DNA of 64,000 bases from an uncultured Granulosicoccaceae bacterium. Its GTDB lineage: Bacteria; Pseudomonadota; Gammaproteobacteria; Granulosicoccales; Granulosicoccaceae. Where the stretch lies: NCBI GenBank assembly GCA_937922675.1, contig CALAJN010000005.1, positions 62,001-126,000 on the forward strand. Reading direction: 5' to 3'. The notes under the pieces were generated by a model. The model was not told the DNA's origin. It saw only the letters and a program-made list of their open reading frames with translations, and ran no database searches. Both the position numbers and the translations under genes were made by a program. Positions 45,603 through 55,351 of the stretch are shown piece after piece (the first letter of the stretch is position 1; every line of letters begins with the position of its first letter).

Positions 45603-47554
45603 GACCCGTCCCTGCGTACTGCGAGATGCCGATTACCGACCAATGACTCAACAATCACGAGCAGCAAGGTGAAAAACACAAGCCACTGCCAGAGTCGCTG
45701 ATGAGTGGGAGCCACTGTCTGCGTTGGTGTCGTTTTCTCATCGTCGCTGTCATTGCTGGCAACCTGATTGTCATGGCGAGACTGCCAGCTCCCGAGTTCA
45801 TCATCCTGCATACTGCGAAGGTCCGATTCACGCGGGTCTACGACGACGTGTACAAGTCGCTTGCCGCGTGAATCCTGTACGCGGTAGATCCCTTTTTCGT
45901 CCAGATTCAATGCAACTCCACTTCCGGTTTCATCAAGGCCTGCAAGAGCGCGCCCGTCGGGTGCAAACACCTGCGAGCGAGCCGGCAATAGCACTGGCTC
46001 ACCCACAAACAGTTGCTCTGGAATAGCCCCGGCAGCGTCAAACCACTCGATAACCCGTCCGATCAGATCCACGAACACGGGTTCGTATGGCAGATTGCTT
46101 GACTGCCCATCCAGCGGATCGTTCAGAAGCAGAAAACGACCGCCCGACGATGCCCGCTCCACCAGCAGGGGCACTCCGTCCGATGTTGAGATCACTGTTT
46201 TGTCGGTAGGTTCAGCTGTGAAGCTGTAGTCTGCATAGAGGCGTACGCCGGACCATGACAGCTCACCCAAAGCCGCCGGATGGGCCTCATCAATTGCGGC
46301 GACACGCGCGCTTCGTTCAACGTCATTGATAGTCCCCAAACCTGCCGCGTTACCAACCGGTATCAACAGTACGTTGACACCTCGGTCGGTTTGCCGTCGC
46401 ACCGCATTCATCGCTTGCTCGTCATCCGCTGCCATGAACACGATCGCATGCCGTGCGTCCTCGGGAAGCGTCCTGGCGCTTGCTGCTGCATCTTCGATAC
46501 CCGCGCTTGCACCGGTCTCCAGTGCTGCGCGCAAAAACACCTCAGGTGTACCTGGTATCGCTCGGCTAAACCCCGCCATGACAACCCGCCTGCTGCCACC
46601 TTGCCGTACGGCGACCTGTACAGCATCATCCTCAGCTAGCGCATCCGCTTGAGTGAACCTGATATCGAGCGTCGGCGACTCGCCCGCAGGCACGGGGATA
46701 TCATCGAACTGGCGTTCAATGATCGAACCTGCCGACAAGGTTACCGACTCCCGCACAAGCACAGCATCCTCGTGCTCAATGACAAATTCACGAACCCTGT
46801 CTTCGGTGCCGCCGAAAGCGCGCAAGGTAACGACGACGCGCATGAGTGCACCGTCAAGAGAAGACGCGCTGGCAGACAAGGCTGCGTTGAAAGGATCATC
46901 ATCGCTGACAGCAAAGACCTCGAATCGGCTCAATGACGGGGCCAGCAGCTCGTTGCGCCGCACCGGCAATGCGGTGTCTTGTGCATCGCTGATGAGATAC
47001 GCATGTACAGGAAGCCGTTCGCTGGCTGCGATGACGTCGAGCCGTCGCATGAGTGTGCCGGCGTCAGCGCGTGCATCACTCGCATCAAGAGAGCGCAAAT
47101 TTGCAAGGGCTGCATTGATGGGAATGTCATCAGCAGTCAATTCGATCAATCTGTTGTCGGCGACGAACAGGCGCACTGGATCCGCTTGTGGCAGATCCTT
47201 GATCACAGTTGCTGCCTGATCAGCAGCACGGTCAAATCGACCTTCGACCTGCATTGACAGGGACCGGTCAACCACTACCAGATGGAGGGTCTTCGATGCG
47301 CCGCCGTTGCCTGCGGAATCAAACCAGGGACGAGCAAAGGCCAAACACAGGAACAACACGGCAAGGCAGCGCAAGGCCAACAACACAAGATAACGGAGCC
47401 GCCTGCGTTGCGACACCGGCGGTGGCACTGCCTCTAGAAAACGGGTTGATGGAAAGGGCTGCAGCTCGGGGTCCTCATGGCTGAAACGATGCAATAGCCA
47501 TGGCAATGCGGCACAGGCGAGTCCAGCGAGAAAGAGTGGGGCGACAAGATTCAC
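45599..47554 (-). CDS. BatA-like membrane protein with von Willebrand A domain
   Basis: A 651-residue protein. The N-terminal BatA region MNLVAPLFLAGLACAALPWLLHRFSHE is followed by a second helix (LRYLVLLALRCLAVLFLCLAFARPW). A VWA domain (about 88-270) has the metal-binding DRSLS in LVVVDRSLSMQVEG. The middle is beta-rich, and a last membrane helix lies near 625-645 (WLVFFTLLLVIVESLVG). VWA domains of this set bind partner proteins through a metal ion. It starts with GTG 47554 overlapping the DUF58 gene and is coupled to the DUF4175-like gene by ATGA. Confidence 0.85.
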   Translation of the reverse strand: MNLVAPLFLAGLACAALPWLLHRFSHEDPELQPFPSTRFLEAVPPPVSQRRRLRYLVLLALRCLAVLFLCLAFARPWFDSAGNGGASKTLHLVVVDRSLSMQVEGRFDRAADQAATVIKDLPQADPVRLFVADNRLIELTADDIPINAALANLRSLDASDARADAGTLMRRLDVIAASERLPVHAYLISDAQDTALPVRRNELLAPSLSRFEVFAVSDDDPFNAALSASASSLDGALMRVVVTLRAFGGTEDRVREFVIEHEDAVLVRESVTLSAGSIIERQFDDIPVPAGESPTLDIRFTQADALAEDDAVQVAVRQGGSRRVVMAGFSRAIPGTPEVFLRAALETGASAGIEDAAASARTLPEDARHAIVFMAADDEQAMNAVRRQTDRGVNVLLIPVGNAAGLGTINDVERSARVAAIDEAHPAALGELSWSGVRLYADYSFTAEPTDKTVISTSDGVPLLVERASSGGRFLLLNDPLDGQSSNLPYEPVFVDLIGRVIEWFDAAGAIPEQLFVGEPVLLPARSQVFAPDGRALAGLDETGSGVALNLDEKGIYRVQDSRGKRLVHVVVDPRESDLRSMQDDELGSWQSRHDNQVASNDSDDEKTTPTQTVAPTHQRLWQWLVFFTLLLVIVESLVGNRHLAVRRDGS

Positions 47555-48450
47555 CGGCCACGACTCTCACGAAAACGCAGGTAGGCTTGCACGGCAAGAT
47601 CCAGTGGTTCATCGGTGCGCACCAGCACGTTGTCAGCGCCTACACGCCTGCAAGCTGTCTGCAAGGCTTGATCATGGGCCTCAAAGCGTGCTCGGTACCC
47701 CTCTTGCAGAAAAGCAGGATCAACGATGACCTTGTCGTTGCTTTCCATGTCCTGCAGCGCCGTCACGCGCTTCACTGACGGTTCAATTTCCTCAGGTGCC
47801 AGTACCCGGAATACCGCGAGGTCCTGCCCTGCGTGAGCAAAGGGTTGCAAGGCGGCGATGACCTCGTCCGGATCAGCGTACAAGTCGGAAATAAGCACCA
47901 CGAGCCCACGTCGAGTAATCGTCGTTCGCAGCTTTTTGAGCGTATCGCCGAGGGCCGTACCCGCACCCGCCTCAAGTTTTTGCAACAAGCCTAGTGCTCT
48001 TGGCAAGCTATCCGGTCGTGCTGAGGGTGGCTGCCAATCTCTGAGCTCATCGTCAAAGGTGGCTATTGCCAGCGCGTCTCGCTGACGCCTTGCCATCCAC
48101 GCAAAGGCCGCAGCTAACCAGCGAGTCGTATCAAGCTTGGCATGCGGCTGACCGAAACCCATGGACGCGCTGGCATCCACCAGCAAGGTCACGCAGGTAC
48201 TGGTCTCACCACGGAAGCGTTTGACATAGGCTCGATCTGTACGCGCGTAGACGTTCCAGTCTACAAACCGCAGATCGTCCCCCTCGTTGTAGGAACGATA
48301 CTCGGCAAATTCCTGGCTAAAGCCGAAATGCGGGGAGCGATGCAATCCGGTCATGACCCCATCCACAACCGTCTTTGCGATCAACTCAAGCGATCCGAGT
48401 CGAGCGAGCATCGCCGGATCCAGCAAACGCCCTGGCGCGGTTGAGGTCAT
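47551..48450 (-). CDS. DUF58 domain protein
   Basis: A 299-residue DUF58 protein. The family signature YRSYNEGDDLRFVDWNVYARTDRAYVKRF in part is clear (about 55-85), followed by a VWA-like half with LLVDASASMGFGQ and RGLVVLISDLYADPDEVIAAL. DUF58 proteins act with MoxR ATPases and are thought to help assemble or activate partners. ATG 48450 is preferred over the adjacent GTG 48453. It lies 11 nt after moxR. Confidence 0.9.
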   Translation of the reverse strand: MTSTAPGRLLDPAMLARLGSLELIAKTVVDGVMTGLHRSPHFGFSQEFAEYRSYNEGDDLRFVDWNVYARTDRAYVKRFRGETSTCVTLLVDASASMGFGQPHAKLDTTRWLAAAFAWMARRQRDALAIATFDDELRDWQPPSARPDSLPRALGLLQKLEAGAGTALGDTLKKLRTTITRRGLVVLISDLYADPDEVIAALQPFAHAGQDLAVFRVLAPEEIEPSVKRVTALQDMESNDKVIVDPAFLQEGYRARFEAHDQALQTACRRVGADNVLVRTDEPLDLAVQAYLRFRESRGR

Positions 48451-48461
48451 CACGATCTTGT

Positions 48462-49505
48462 TCAGGCGGCAATGCGCTGCTCGACAAGGTCGCGAAGCAC
48501 CGAGTCGATGTCTACCCCGTCAGCCTCGGCCATGTAGTTGAGCATGACCCGGTGGCGCAACACAGGAGCGGCGAGTGCGTCTATGTCCTCGCGGGTAACG
48601 TGATATCGACCCGCCATCAATGCCCGCGCCTTGGCCGCCAACGTGATTGACAAGGCGGCCCGCACCGAGGCACCAAAGTTCACGTACTGGCGCACCAGTG
48701 GCGAGGCCGCGACATCTGCAGGACGAGTGGCGCGCACCAGTTGAACCGCATAACGACCCACATCCGTGGCGACCGGCACTTGTCGTACCAGAGCCTGAAA
48801 ACTCAGCACTTCCTCTGCTGTGGTGCAGGGCTTGACAGGCTCCGGCGGGATGTCGCTGGTGAATCGCTCGACCACCATCAGCTCATCTTCCAAGGGTAGA
48901 TAGTCGAGCAGAATATTGAACAGGAAGCGATCCAGCTGCGCCTCCGGCAAGGGGTAGGTACCCTCCAGCTCAAGCGGATTCTGTGTCGCCAGCACAAAGA
49001 ATGGACGCGCGATCTCGTGTTGTGTACCACGCACCGTGGCTGAATATTCCTGCATCGCCTCCAGCAAGGCTGCCTGTGTCTTGGGAGGAGTACGGTTGAT
49101 TTCATCGGCGAGCAATACATTGGTGAATATGGGTCCGGGTACGAAGCGCCACTGACGGCTGCCATCGGCACCGTCTTCAATAATGTCGGTACCGGTGATA
49201 TCGGTCGGCATCAGATCAGGCGTGAACTGAATGCGATCAAAGCCGAGACCCAAAGCATCGGACAAGGTCCGCACCAGTAGCGTCTTGGCGGTTCCCGGCA
49301 TACCGGTTACCAGACAATGACCGCCGACCAGCAGCGTGATCAGAAGATGCTCGACGACATCATCCTGCCCTACTACGATGCGCCCTACCTCACGTCGGAT
49401 GTTGTCAGTAACGCTGCGAAAGCGACGTACCAGGACATCTGTATCAGCGGGGCTTCGCGATGCGCTCGACGGCGAAGTTGAATCTGATGATTCAGTCGGG
49501 TTCAC
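48462..49505 (-). CDS. moxR: MoxR-family AAA+ ATPase
   Basis: A 347-residue AAA+ ATPase. Walker A is TGMPGTAKTLLVRTL (about 83-97), Walker B and the MoxR helix are VLLADEINRTPPKTQAALLEAMQEY, sensor 1 is FVLATQNPLELEGTYPLPEAQLDRF, and a lid domain follows (ALSITLAAKARALMAGRYHVTREDIDALA in part). MoxR proteins are chaperone-like ATPases that use VWA-domain partners, here DUF58 and the two VWA membrane proteins. GTG 49505 overlaps the preceding stop (GTGA). The gene name is the family name only. Confidence 0.93.
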   Translation of the reverse strand: MNPTESSDSTSPSSASRSPADTDVLVRRFRSVTDNIRREVGRIVVGQDDVVEHLLITLLVGGHCLVTGMPGTAKTLLVRTLSDALGLGFDRIQFTPDLMPTDITGTDIIEDGADGSRQWRFVPGPIFTNVLLADEINRTPPKTQAALLEAMQEYSATVRGTQHEIARPFFVLATQNPLELEGTYPLPEAQLDRFLFNILLDYLPLEDELMVVERFTSDIPPEPVKPCTTAEEVLSFQALVRQVPVATDVGRYAVQLVRATRPADVAASPLVRQYVNFGASVRAALSITLAAKARALMAGRYHVTREDIDALAAPVLRHRVMLNYMAEADGVDIDSVLRDLVEQRIAA

Positions 49506-51817
49506 TCGGAATCTTCCTCAGTCAGTTCGAGCAGCAAGCGCTGCGCGGGTCGATAAAATGGTGACGTCTCAAGCGCCAGAAGCACTTCACGGCGGGCATC
49601 TGCGGCTTGACCTTTGGCCCGCGCCGCAAGCGCCAGACCGTACCGGGCATTGGCGGGGTCATCGGGGCCTAAACCGAGCAAGGCACGGAACTCACGCGAT
49701 GCGCGCGCCACATCGCCCATCTCGAGATAACGCTCACCAAGATAGGCGTGAATATCGCGACTATAGGGCATGACCCAATTGAGTGCCTCGGCGATGTGTG
49801 TGGCCTCCTCATGCCTGTCGAGTGCACGCAAACGGCTCACCATGCTCTCAAGCCGCTGCGGTTCATAACCACCGCGCCGTTGCCATTCGAGCAGGATCTC
49901 AAGCGAGGCTTGCTCATCCCCGGCTTCTGCATGAAGGTCCGCAAGTACCTCGTAGGCATTGCCGGTACCCGTTTGTTCCGGATTGCGACGAATGCGCTCG
50001 CGCGCCAGCGCTTCCTGACTGTTGCGATCATCGAATTGCTGTGCTTGTCGCGTTTGCGCAAGCAGCCCCGGGAGCTCGTCAAGCCCATCGACAACATCTC
50101 CCCAGGCGGTGTCCAACCACGCCTTGAAGGCCACATCGAACTCATCGGCCGTAAGGTCAATAGCGTATTCCAGCGCGACCTCCGTCGAGGCGTGCCGCGC
50201 AAACGCGTTCAGCATCGTTACCAGCGCGTCGTGGCCCCAGCGTGTCGCAATGAAATCGCATACCAGTCCGGCCTGCATGTACGACACCTGTACCTGTCCC
50301 TGATAGCTCGGACGCACAAAGCCCTCGTCGAGCATGGCAATACCCAGTAGCTGCCCCTCGGCAATAGCGTTCAGGGTCTGCATCGGCAACTCGCGATCCG
50401 GCAGAGGTCCAGTATTCCACTCCTCGTAAACCGAAAGTCCCTCACTGAACCAACGCGGCAAACGATGGTTGGTGGCCTCGAGGGTGTACACATGAGCGAT
50501 CTCATGCCAGAGCGTGCTACCCCAGTGAAACTCACCCGCCGGACGTGCCTTGGGGCTGTCCATGGCGGTCAGGTAACCGAAGGTCACACCCAACAGGCCG
50601 ATGCCTGGCGTGCTCACGGTGCGCACACCGAAATCATCATGATCGTGATAAAGCTCGACTACCATCGGTTTTTCCAACCGAAATCCATAGCGCTCGGTAA
50701 AGGTGCGCATAGCGCGTTCTATAAGTTCGTGTACATACGGCTCCAGTGCATCGGCGTCTTCACGGTCCAAGCGCACCAATGCTCGCCCTACCCACTCATC
50801 ACCCGTCTCATCGTAGACATCGATGTAACTGACACGCATCCCATCGAGCTTGTCGACAAGCTTCAGGGTATTGACGGTCCTGGTATCGAAGGTGTCCAGT
50901 TGGTAGGCACGTTCAAGGTGGTATCGCGCGCCAAACAACTCATTGATGCGCAGTAAATTGATCCCCAGGTCTCTGTGCGCTGTAGCAAGCTCCGGATCAA
51001 GAGCAACAGCCTTGCGATACAGCTCGACGGCTTCGCGGTAGCGATAGGTAATGATGTAGAAATGCGCTGTGATCGCGTACACATCACCGTAGCGAGGGTT
51101 GTAGGCCAGCGCCTTGCGCACCGGTTCATCAATGGACTCATTTGCCAGCAATCGTGCACCGGCACGCAGTGCATGGATTTCCAGCGGAGGAAGCCCGGCG
51201 GCATCGGTTGCCGCAAACGCACGATTCAACAAGTCATTGGCAACGTCGAGATTTTGCAACTCCAGTTCAATGCGCGCCAACAGGATCAGCGCATGCGGCT
51301 CGGTTGGAAACTCCGCCAGCAAATTCTGCAACTCCTCGCGGGCGCGCCCCGTGAAAGCAGTTGCTGTCGCTTCCGCCAGAGCTAGACGTGCCGGAAGATA
51401 CTCGCTATCGATAAGCAGAGCCTCACGAAACAAAGCCTCCGCATCGCTGACCTGATGCGTATCGAGGTACAAGCGCCCCCAAGCGGTCGCGATGGCCGGA
51501 TCGCGACTGGCTGCCGAGGCATCTCGGAATGCTCGATTAGCCTCGGTAACCTGGCCCAGGGCCGCATACGCCGACGCGCGCAGCAATGGATCAGCAGCCT
51601 TTGTCAGCGCAGTGAAGCAAGGCTCGGCATCTTGCTCAAATCCCCTATAACGCAGTGTGTCGCAGTCAACCAGACGTTCGTCTCGGTCGGCGGCATAGTG
51701 GATCGTCAAGGCCTCCGCAGGTACCGCGATCAAAGACAAGAGGGCAAGGGCCATTTGCAATCTCGGCACCCAGCCTTTCACAAATGCCCACCGGCGCGCA
51801 CGTTCAGCTCTCTGCAT
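49502..51817 (-). CDS. TPR protein with peptidase-MA-like (gluzincin) domain
   Basis: A 771-residue exported protein. The N-terminus has a signal-like stretch (WVPRLQMALALLSLIAVPAEA). Tetratricopeptide repeats fill about 45-330. A gluzincin domain follows, with HEIAH in TLWHEIAHVYTLEATNH and the third ligand Glu about 20 residues later in WFSEGLSVYEEW, so a zinc peptidase is probable. More TPRs occupy the C-terminal 170 residues. It probably works in the periplasm on substrates or partners of the VWA system. ATG 51817 overlaps the preceding gene by 14 nt; TTG 51847 would be longer. Overlaps moxR by 4 nt. Confidence 0.85.
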   Translation of the reverse strand: MQRAERARRWAFVKGWVPRLQMALALLSLIAVPAEALTIHYAADRDERLVDCDTLRYRGFEQDAEPCFTALTKAADPLLRASAYAALGQVTEANRAFRDASAASRDPAIATAWGRLYLDTHQVSDAEALFREALLIDSEYLPARLALAEATATAFTGRAREELQNLLAEFPTEPHALILLARIELELQNLDVANDLLNRAFAATDAAGLPPLEIHALRAGARLLANESIDEPVRKALAYNPRYGDVYAITAHFYIITYRYREAVELYRKAVALDPELATAHRDLGINLLRINELFGARYHLERAYQLDTFDTRTVNTLKLVDKLDGMRVSYIDVYDETGDEWVGRALVRLDREDADALEPYVHELIERAMRTFTERYGFRLEKPMVVELYHDHDDFGVRTVSTPGIGLLGVTFGYLTAMDSPKARPAGEFHWGSTLWHEIAHVYTLEATNHRLPRWFSEGLSVYEEWNTGPLPDRELPMQTLNAIAEGQLLGIAMLDEGFVRPSYQGQVQVSYMQAGLVCDFIATRWGHDALVTMLNAFARHASTEVALEYAIDLTADEFDVAFKAWLDTAWGDVVDGLDELPGLLAQTRQAQQFDDRNSQEALARERIRRNPEQTGTGNAYEVLADLHAEAGDEQASLEILLEWQRRGGYEPQRLESMVSRLRALDRHEEATHIAEALNWVMPYSRDIHAYLGERYLEMGDVARASREFRALLGLGPDDPANARYGLALAARAKGQAADARREVLLALETSPFYRPAQRLLLELTEEDSE

Positions 51818-52787
51818 CTGACTCACTCCATCCGGTGGCCTCGTCAATGACCAGCTGAAGACGTGCGATCTTCAACAACAGGGTCTCCAGCTCATCGTAG
51901 TAGCGCGTACGTGACATGGTGTCTTTGCGCGCAGTCAGCACCGCAAATTCAGTTTCGAGCTCAAGTCGTTGATCGAGTAGTTCGGAAACAATGGGGTCCC
52001 CTGTCACCAGGGCCAGAGATCCCAGTCTTGCCAGCGCTATCAATTGGCTGCCATCACCACGCAATTCAGCGTGCTCCGGCATCAACAGAGATTCCGCTTC
52101 ATAGTATTCACGCACGGCAGTGGTGGTGTAGCGCCAGGCTTCTGCCAATGTGAGTATCTCGTTGCGATCGTAGTCGGCAGCACCGCCAGCCAGTGCTTCG
52201 GCAAAAAACCGGGTGAAGCGCACCAGATTGCTCTCGGCGCCACTGCGCGTGGCTGACACCAGAACACGCCCAGGCTCTGCCAAGGTGTCGAGTACAGCAC
52301 CACTGGAGCTGGTGCCGACGAGCACCATCTGCCGGGTTGCGCGCACGCCAGTCAATGCCGCTACAAGATCGCTCGTTGTGGGGTCCGGTCCCGGCAGGTT
52401 GAATCGATAGCCACGAGAATCACTGCTGCCATGGCCGATCATCACCAGAGCGAACAGATCTCCCTCATGCGCAGCTGCCTTGCGTATCGCCTCGAGAAAG
52501 ATGTCGGCGCTCGGCTCTTCGAGCACCACTACGGCGTTCTCGTCTTGGCTCAGCGTTGAGAAGGCATTACCAATCTGCTGCGCTTGTTCGGCAAATTCCT
52601 CTGCATAGTCAGAATTACCGCCAAGCCCCGCCACAACGACCGCGCGGATGTCTGCATGAGCCGGTGTCAAGCACACGGCCAGGCCACAAATCAGCACAAC
52701 ACAAACCGTTATGCCAAAGCGTGTGCTTGACCGTCCGTTGCTTTCCTCCACGCGTGTGATGCGTCCGTGCACTAGAGGCGTTTCCAT
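51804..52787 (-). CDS. caspase/legumain-like (clan CD) protein lacking the catalytic cysteine
   Basis: A 327-residue protein with a signal peptide (about 22-45, AHA before Asp46). The mature part has the alternating strand/helix of a caspase-hemoglobinase fold: IRAVVVAGLGG, VVVLEEPSADIFLEAI, LFALVMIGHGSSD with His119-Gly120, and MVLVGTSSSGAVLDTL, where residues 159-163 (TSSSG) replace the usual D-x-C-x-SG. The expected Cys is thus Ser. A C-terminal helical part (about 225-327) follows. It could be an inactive scaffold or a Ser-dependent variant. ATG 52787 overlaps the preceding gene by 16 nt; longer starts up to 52856 are possible. Confidence 0.72.
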   Translation of the reverse strand: METPLVHGRITRVEESNGRSSTRFGITVCVVLICGLAVCLTPAHADIRAVVVAGLGGNSDYAEEFAEQAQQIGNAFSTLSQDENAVVVLEEPSADIFLEAIRKAAAHEGDLFALVMIGHGSSDSRGYRFNLPGPDPTTSDLVAALTGVRATRQMVLVGTSSSGAVLDTLAEPGRVLVSATRSGAESNLVRFTRFFAEALAGGAADYDRNEILTLAEAWRYTTTAVREYYEAESLLMPEHAELRGDGSQLIALARLGSLALVTGDPIVSELLDQRLELETEFAVLTARKDTMSRTRYYDELETLLLKIARLQLVIDEATGWSESDAES

Positions 52788-55018
52788 CTGAGACGCAAGG
52801 CCCATTCGAGCAGCTTGGCGGCGAGCAACACTAAAAACAAGGCGGGCATATTCCACAACGGCAAACGCTCGAGTCGTGTCAGTGCGGCGTTATTGGCTTG
52901 CAGGGCGTCCGCCAGCTGATCAGCGGTTTCCGGTGTCAGATAACTGCCCCCGGACACCGCTGCCAGGCGTTGAAGAAAACCCTGCTGTTGACGCGTGTTG
53001 AAGTCTTCGGCGACATCGTTTTCGGTAAGCCAGAAGGCCTCGGCACTGACAGGTTCGCCCACCGGTGATTCACCGCTTGCAAGCGCCTCAACCTGCACCG
53101 ACCAGACACCGACGGGTTGAGTTGGCAACCCGAGACTGTAGCGCCCCGGCTGCTCTTGATCCGCTATCAGAGCGACGTCACTGATAACACCATCGGGTCT
53201 GGTCACCCGCACCCGCATCGAATCATTGAGCAGTGCCTCATAGAGCTCGTTACGTGCGGTGACATGAACCACAGCCGTATCTCTGTCTCTTATCACCTCG
53301 GACTCTGGCGCTATGTCTATTCTTGGCAAGCCAGACTCTGCCAGACGAGCTACAACGGTCTGCCAGAACTGTTCGTGTCGTTGATCCTCGGAAGCAAGGC
53401 CCATCTGCCAACGCCAGGTGCCGCCCGTTCCGAGAACCTGACTGGTACCCAAACCGTAGCGCTGGGTGACATACACGGCTTGTCCATCGGGAGATTCGAG
53501 CAAGACCAGCGCTCCCGGTTTTACTGTGCCGACATCCTGGTAGTCCGCGAGCGCGGGTAAACCGAGCCACAGATCAATCGGATCTGACGGATCGCTTGCA
53601 ATCCGGAGCCACCCGCTTCGCAGCCCTTGGCGCGTCGGCACGACATTCAGGCGCTCACGCCTGTAGGTGCTTGCGTCCAGCCTGGTGTCCAGCGTGACAG
53701 GTAGCGCGGCTGCCAGAGCTGATCGGGCCCAGCCACCATCAGCGAGGCCCTTGCGCCCACCGAGCATCAAGAGGGATCCACCGCGCGTGTTGACGAAGTC
53801 TCTCAAGGCTGCCTGCTGGCTGGAGTTCAGTTGTGCCGCCTCAAAGCTGCCGATGATGATTGCATCGTATCCAAAGAGCTCCTCGCGCGTTCGCGGAAAT
53901 CCGTTCTCCAATTCAGAGGAGTCCTTCACCCCCTGCCGATAGAACTTGTTTGGCGACGTCCGCAGAAGGCTCACGATCTCGACACCGGCGTGCCCGTCCA
54001 GCGCTCGGCGGATGAACTTGTACTCCCAACGAGGTTCGCCCTCCACGTACAGCACTCGCCGGCGTTGATCCTCGATCTGGATGATGCGCGTTTGTGTGTC
54101 ATTGACCGGGTTGGGATCGCCCTGATCTGAGCTGATCTTGAAATCGAGTTCGCTCACGCCGGTGCGAGGCACAGTGAATTGCACCAGATGAAGAGTCTCA
54201 TCGGTGCTGCGATCAAGTACCACATCTTCTGCGAGCAGCAGTTCGTCCGACGATGACACGGTCAGTCTTGCAGGGTCTGAGCCCGGCGCGTGGCGCAGCC
54301 GCAAGGACGCTGTGACGGTGGCATCAACAGCGGCCCGTGCCGGTAGCTGTACATCGGCTAGTTCAACGTCATTGCCATGCTCGGCGCTGCCGAGGCCAAC
54401 AACATGAACGGGTACGCCCGCGGCTGCGATGTTCTGCCACCAGGCGGCCGACAAGCGTGTCTGATTATCTGCACCATCGCTGAACAGGACAACAGCAGCG
54501 AGTGCGCGATCATCCACTGATTCAATCAAGCTGGTGACCGACTCAGCAATTGGCGAGCGCTCAACCGAGGAGGTGTCTGTGGCGTCGATTGGAAGCGCTG
54601 TGGCTGCAACGGTGTAACGCTCTACATCGTAGAGATCTTCATCGACCAGGCCCTCGCGTGTAGCAATATCGTTGGCCACCACACGGCGGCTCAGGCCATC
54701 GACATCTTCAATATCCATGCTGCGAGAGCCATCCAGTAGTATGGCCACGGTATTCTCACCGGGCCGTGTTTGCTCCACTTCAAGCACGGGTTGCCACAGC
54801 ATCACCAGAGCCACTGCCACCGCAACCCATTGCAAGAGTGCGATGGCTGAGCGACGCGCGCGTGGCATCTGCCCGGTGTTGCGCGACAGCGTGACGACAA
54901 TGGCGAGCGCAGCACCGGCCAGACACAGCCACAGGTAAGTCGTCGGCCAGCCACTGGCGAAATCCAATCGACCGTCTGCCCAGACCTCCCGAGATGCGTT
55001 GAAGAACAGTTCGAACAT
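52772..55018 (-). CDS. membrane VWA / glutamine-amidotransferase-like protein
   Basis: A 748-residue membrane protein and the first gene of the seven-gene operon. Two N-terminal helices (about 27-45 and 58-78) lead to a VWA domain with DxSxS in AILLDGSRSMDIED (about 93-240). Ig-like strands follow. A class I glutamine-amidotransferase-like fold begins at RRVLYVEGEPRWEYKFIRRAL and continues with YDAIIIGSFEA and GGSLLMLGGRKGLADGGW; the catalytic Cys of true amidotransferases is not seen. A last helix lies near 725-740. Proteins like this flank MoxR/DUF58 genes in many bacteria; function unknown. Confidence 0.83.
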   Translation of the reverse strand: MFELFFNASREVWADGRLDFASGWPTTYLWLCLAGAALAIVVTLSRNTGQMPRARRSAIALLQWVAVAVALVMLWQPVLEVEQTRPGENTVAILLDGSRSMDIEDVDGLSRRVVANDIATREGLVDEDLYDVERYTVAATALPIDATDTSSVERSPIAESVTSLIESVDDRALAAVVLFSDGADNQTRLSAAWWQNIAAAGVPVHVVGLGSAEHGNDVELADVQLPARAAVDATVTASLRLRHAPGSDPARLTVSSSDELLLAEDVVLDRSTDETLHLVQFTVPRTGVSELDFKISSDQGDPNPVNDTQTRIIQIEDQRRRVLYVEGEPRWEYKFIRRALDGHAGVEIVSLLRTSPNKFYRQGVKDSSELENGFPRTREELFGYDAIIIGSFEAAQLNSSQQAALRDFVNTRGGSLLMLGGRKGLADGGWARSALAAALPVTLDTRLDASTYRRERLNVVPTRQGLRSGWLRIASDPSDPIDLWLGLPALADYQDVGTVKPGALVLLESPDGQAVYVTQRYGLGTSQVLGTGGTWRWQMGLASEDQRHEQFWQTVVARLAESGLPRIDIAPESEVIRDRDTAVVHVTARNELYEALLNDSMRVRVTRPDGVISDVALIADQEQPGRYSLGLPTQPVGVWSVQVEALASGESPVGEPVSAEAFWLTENDVAEDFNTRQQQGFLQRLAAVSGGSYLTPETADQLADALQANNAALTRLERLPLWNMPALFLVLLAAKLLEWALRLRWKRL

Positions 55019-55351
55019 CGTTTTCAGTTGGGGCTCGGAGTTCGCATGCTGTGTCCCTGATTGCCAGTCATGGCGAGCTGTAGGGCGATCTGTAAGTTGC
55101 CGGCCACGGGGATCTTGATCAGATCACACGAGACAGACTTCAGTTCCCGAACGGATCGTACAACAGCCTTTCGGGCGCAGCGGTAAACCGGCAAAGCTTG
55201 CACCCGGCAGAAATTGAACAGGCAAACTGTCTCTGTTTGTCATCCTATTCACGTCTGTAGTTCACTTGCGGCAAGAACCTAATATACAATGGCGCTCTTG
55301 CGGCGCCTGTACCTTTGGTTAGCGCCATCTGAAACTGCGCTGGAATTCACC
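55019..55351. other. 333-bp divergent regulatory gap
   Basis: It separates the seven-gene minus-strand operon from the plus-strand fadL genes and should hold both promoters. A fadL promoter candidate is at 55261-55288. GATC repeats around TTGATCA (about 55111-55125) make a small palindromic patch. I saw no coding sequence, and no clear -35/-10 pair for the minus-strand operon. Confidence 0.45.
55261..55288 (+). promoter_or_regulatory. possible sigma70 promoter of fadL
   Basis: TTCACT (55261-55266) and TATACA (55283-55288) are 16 bp apart, about 60 nt before the fadL ATG. The -35 match is weak. A TTG-type start at this point would give a leader of about 55 nt. Confidence 0.35.
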
